DNA from: Candidatus Bathyarchaeota archaeon RBG_13_38_9
Lineage (GTDB): Archaea > Thermoproteota > Bathyarchaeia > 40CM-2-53-6 > RBG-13-38-9
Length of the DNA stretch: 33,153 nt
Direction of reading: 5' to 3'
NCBI GenBank assembly: GCA_001775955.1
Contig: MEZD01000001.1
Span: 75,197-108,349 of the forward strand
A program made the translations under genes and the position numbers. This document shows, one piece after another, positions 33,015 to 33,153 of the stretch. Below the pieces are notes generated by a model that did no database searches, was not told the origin of the DNA, and was given only the letters and a program-made list of their open reading frames with translations. How positions within the stretch are numbered: position 1 is the stretch's first letter; each line of letters starts with the position of its first letter.

Positions 33015-33153
33015 TTAGGACATTCTACTTCTTCTAATGGTCATAATATAGATGAGGAATGTTATAACCGATATGAATGCAGACACAAATGCAAATATCC
33101 AAATTGGAGAATCGGTTGTGCTAGAAGCCCATCTTGCTTCGATCAGTTTTGGT
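33015..33153 (-). CDS. C-terminal end of a membrane protein (cut by window edge)
   Basis: The open frame reads in from the right edge and ends at TAA. The visible 45 residues contain one transmembrane helix (IWIFAFVSAFISVITFLIYIM) and a short basic tail IRRSRMS. Nothing more can be said about its identity. It lies on the same strand as the zinc-ribbon gene, whose start-less upstream extension overlaps its last codons. Confidence 0.5.
   Translation of the reverse strand, partial: PKLIEARWASSTTDSPIWIFAFVSAFISVITFLIYIMTIRRSRMS

Overview
The window is AT-rich archaeal DNA. The evidence is archaeal-type genes throughout: a geranylgeranyl reductase for isoprenoid lipids, an ADP-forming acyl-CoA synthetase subunit, an MJ1487-type B12/radical SAM protein, AlaX, CBS proteins and a fused HgcAB. 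Four tRNA genes all carry bulge-helix-bulge introns, TTG starts are common, and TATA boxes often lie about 26 bases before the start codon. A TACK-type lineage such as Bathyarchaeia is my best guess; this is inference, since no rRNA is present.

Layout. 1-4.4 kb: the 5' end of a YjbQ gene, then a divergent pair of translationally coupled secreted, Ig-like-domain proteins. 4.4-7.9 kb (minus): isocitrate dehydrogenase, geranylgeranyl reductase and an unknown protein. 7.9-10.0 kb: an accessory stretch with tRNA-Asp (four introns), tRNA-Lys (two introns), a frame-broken zinc-ribbon gene, a truncated Lrp-type domain, a small membrane protein, and tRNA-Leu whose 3' end is duplicated 0.87 kb away like an attachment-site scar. 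10.1-15.6 kb (plus): a UPF0182 membrane giant with a membrane-anchored Hsp20-like partner, CutA, a JAMM metalloprotease, and a four-CBS protein with a possible ribosome-binding tail. 15.6-18.7 kb (minus): a molybdate/tungstate-type ABC permease and ATPase whose binding protein survives only as a C-terminal stub, then ThiL. 18.8-22.8 kb: tRNA-Thr (one intron), B12/radical SAM protein, DUF4342 protein, a prion-like Y/Q/P/G-rich membrane protein without a usable start codon, an iron-sulfur flavoprotein and a hot-dog thioesterase. 22.9-29.2 kb: an asparagine-synthetase-like enzyme lacking its glutaminase cysteine, a rhodanese, a BNR-repeat protein, a LOG-family protein, an acyl-CoA synthetase subunit and AlaX. 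29.2-33.1 kb (minus): a single-chain HgcA-HgcB fusion in an operon with a SAM methyltransferase, then membrane and zinc-ribbon proteins.

Most notable items: (1) tRNA-Asp whose mature sequence emerges only after removing four introns, two of them in the acceptor stem; (2) the fused HgcAB-like corrinoid/ferredoxin protein with a methyltransferase; (3) three copies of an AAGCGCGCGCT palindrome about 11 kb apart; (4) the tRNA-Leu att-like scar; (5) several genes that have lost a key catalytic residue or a canonical start.
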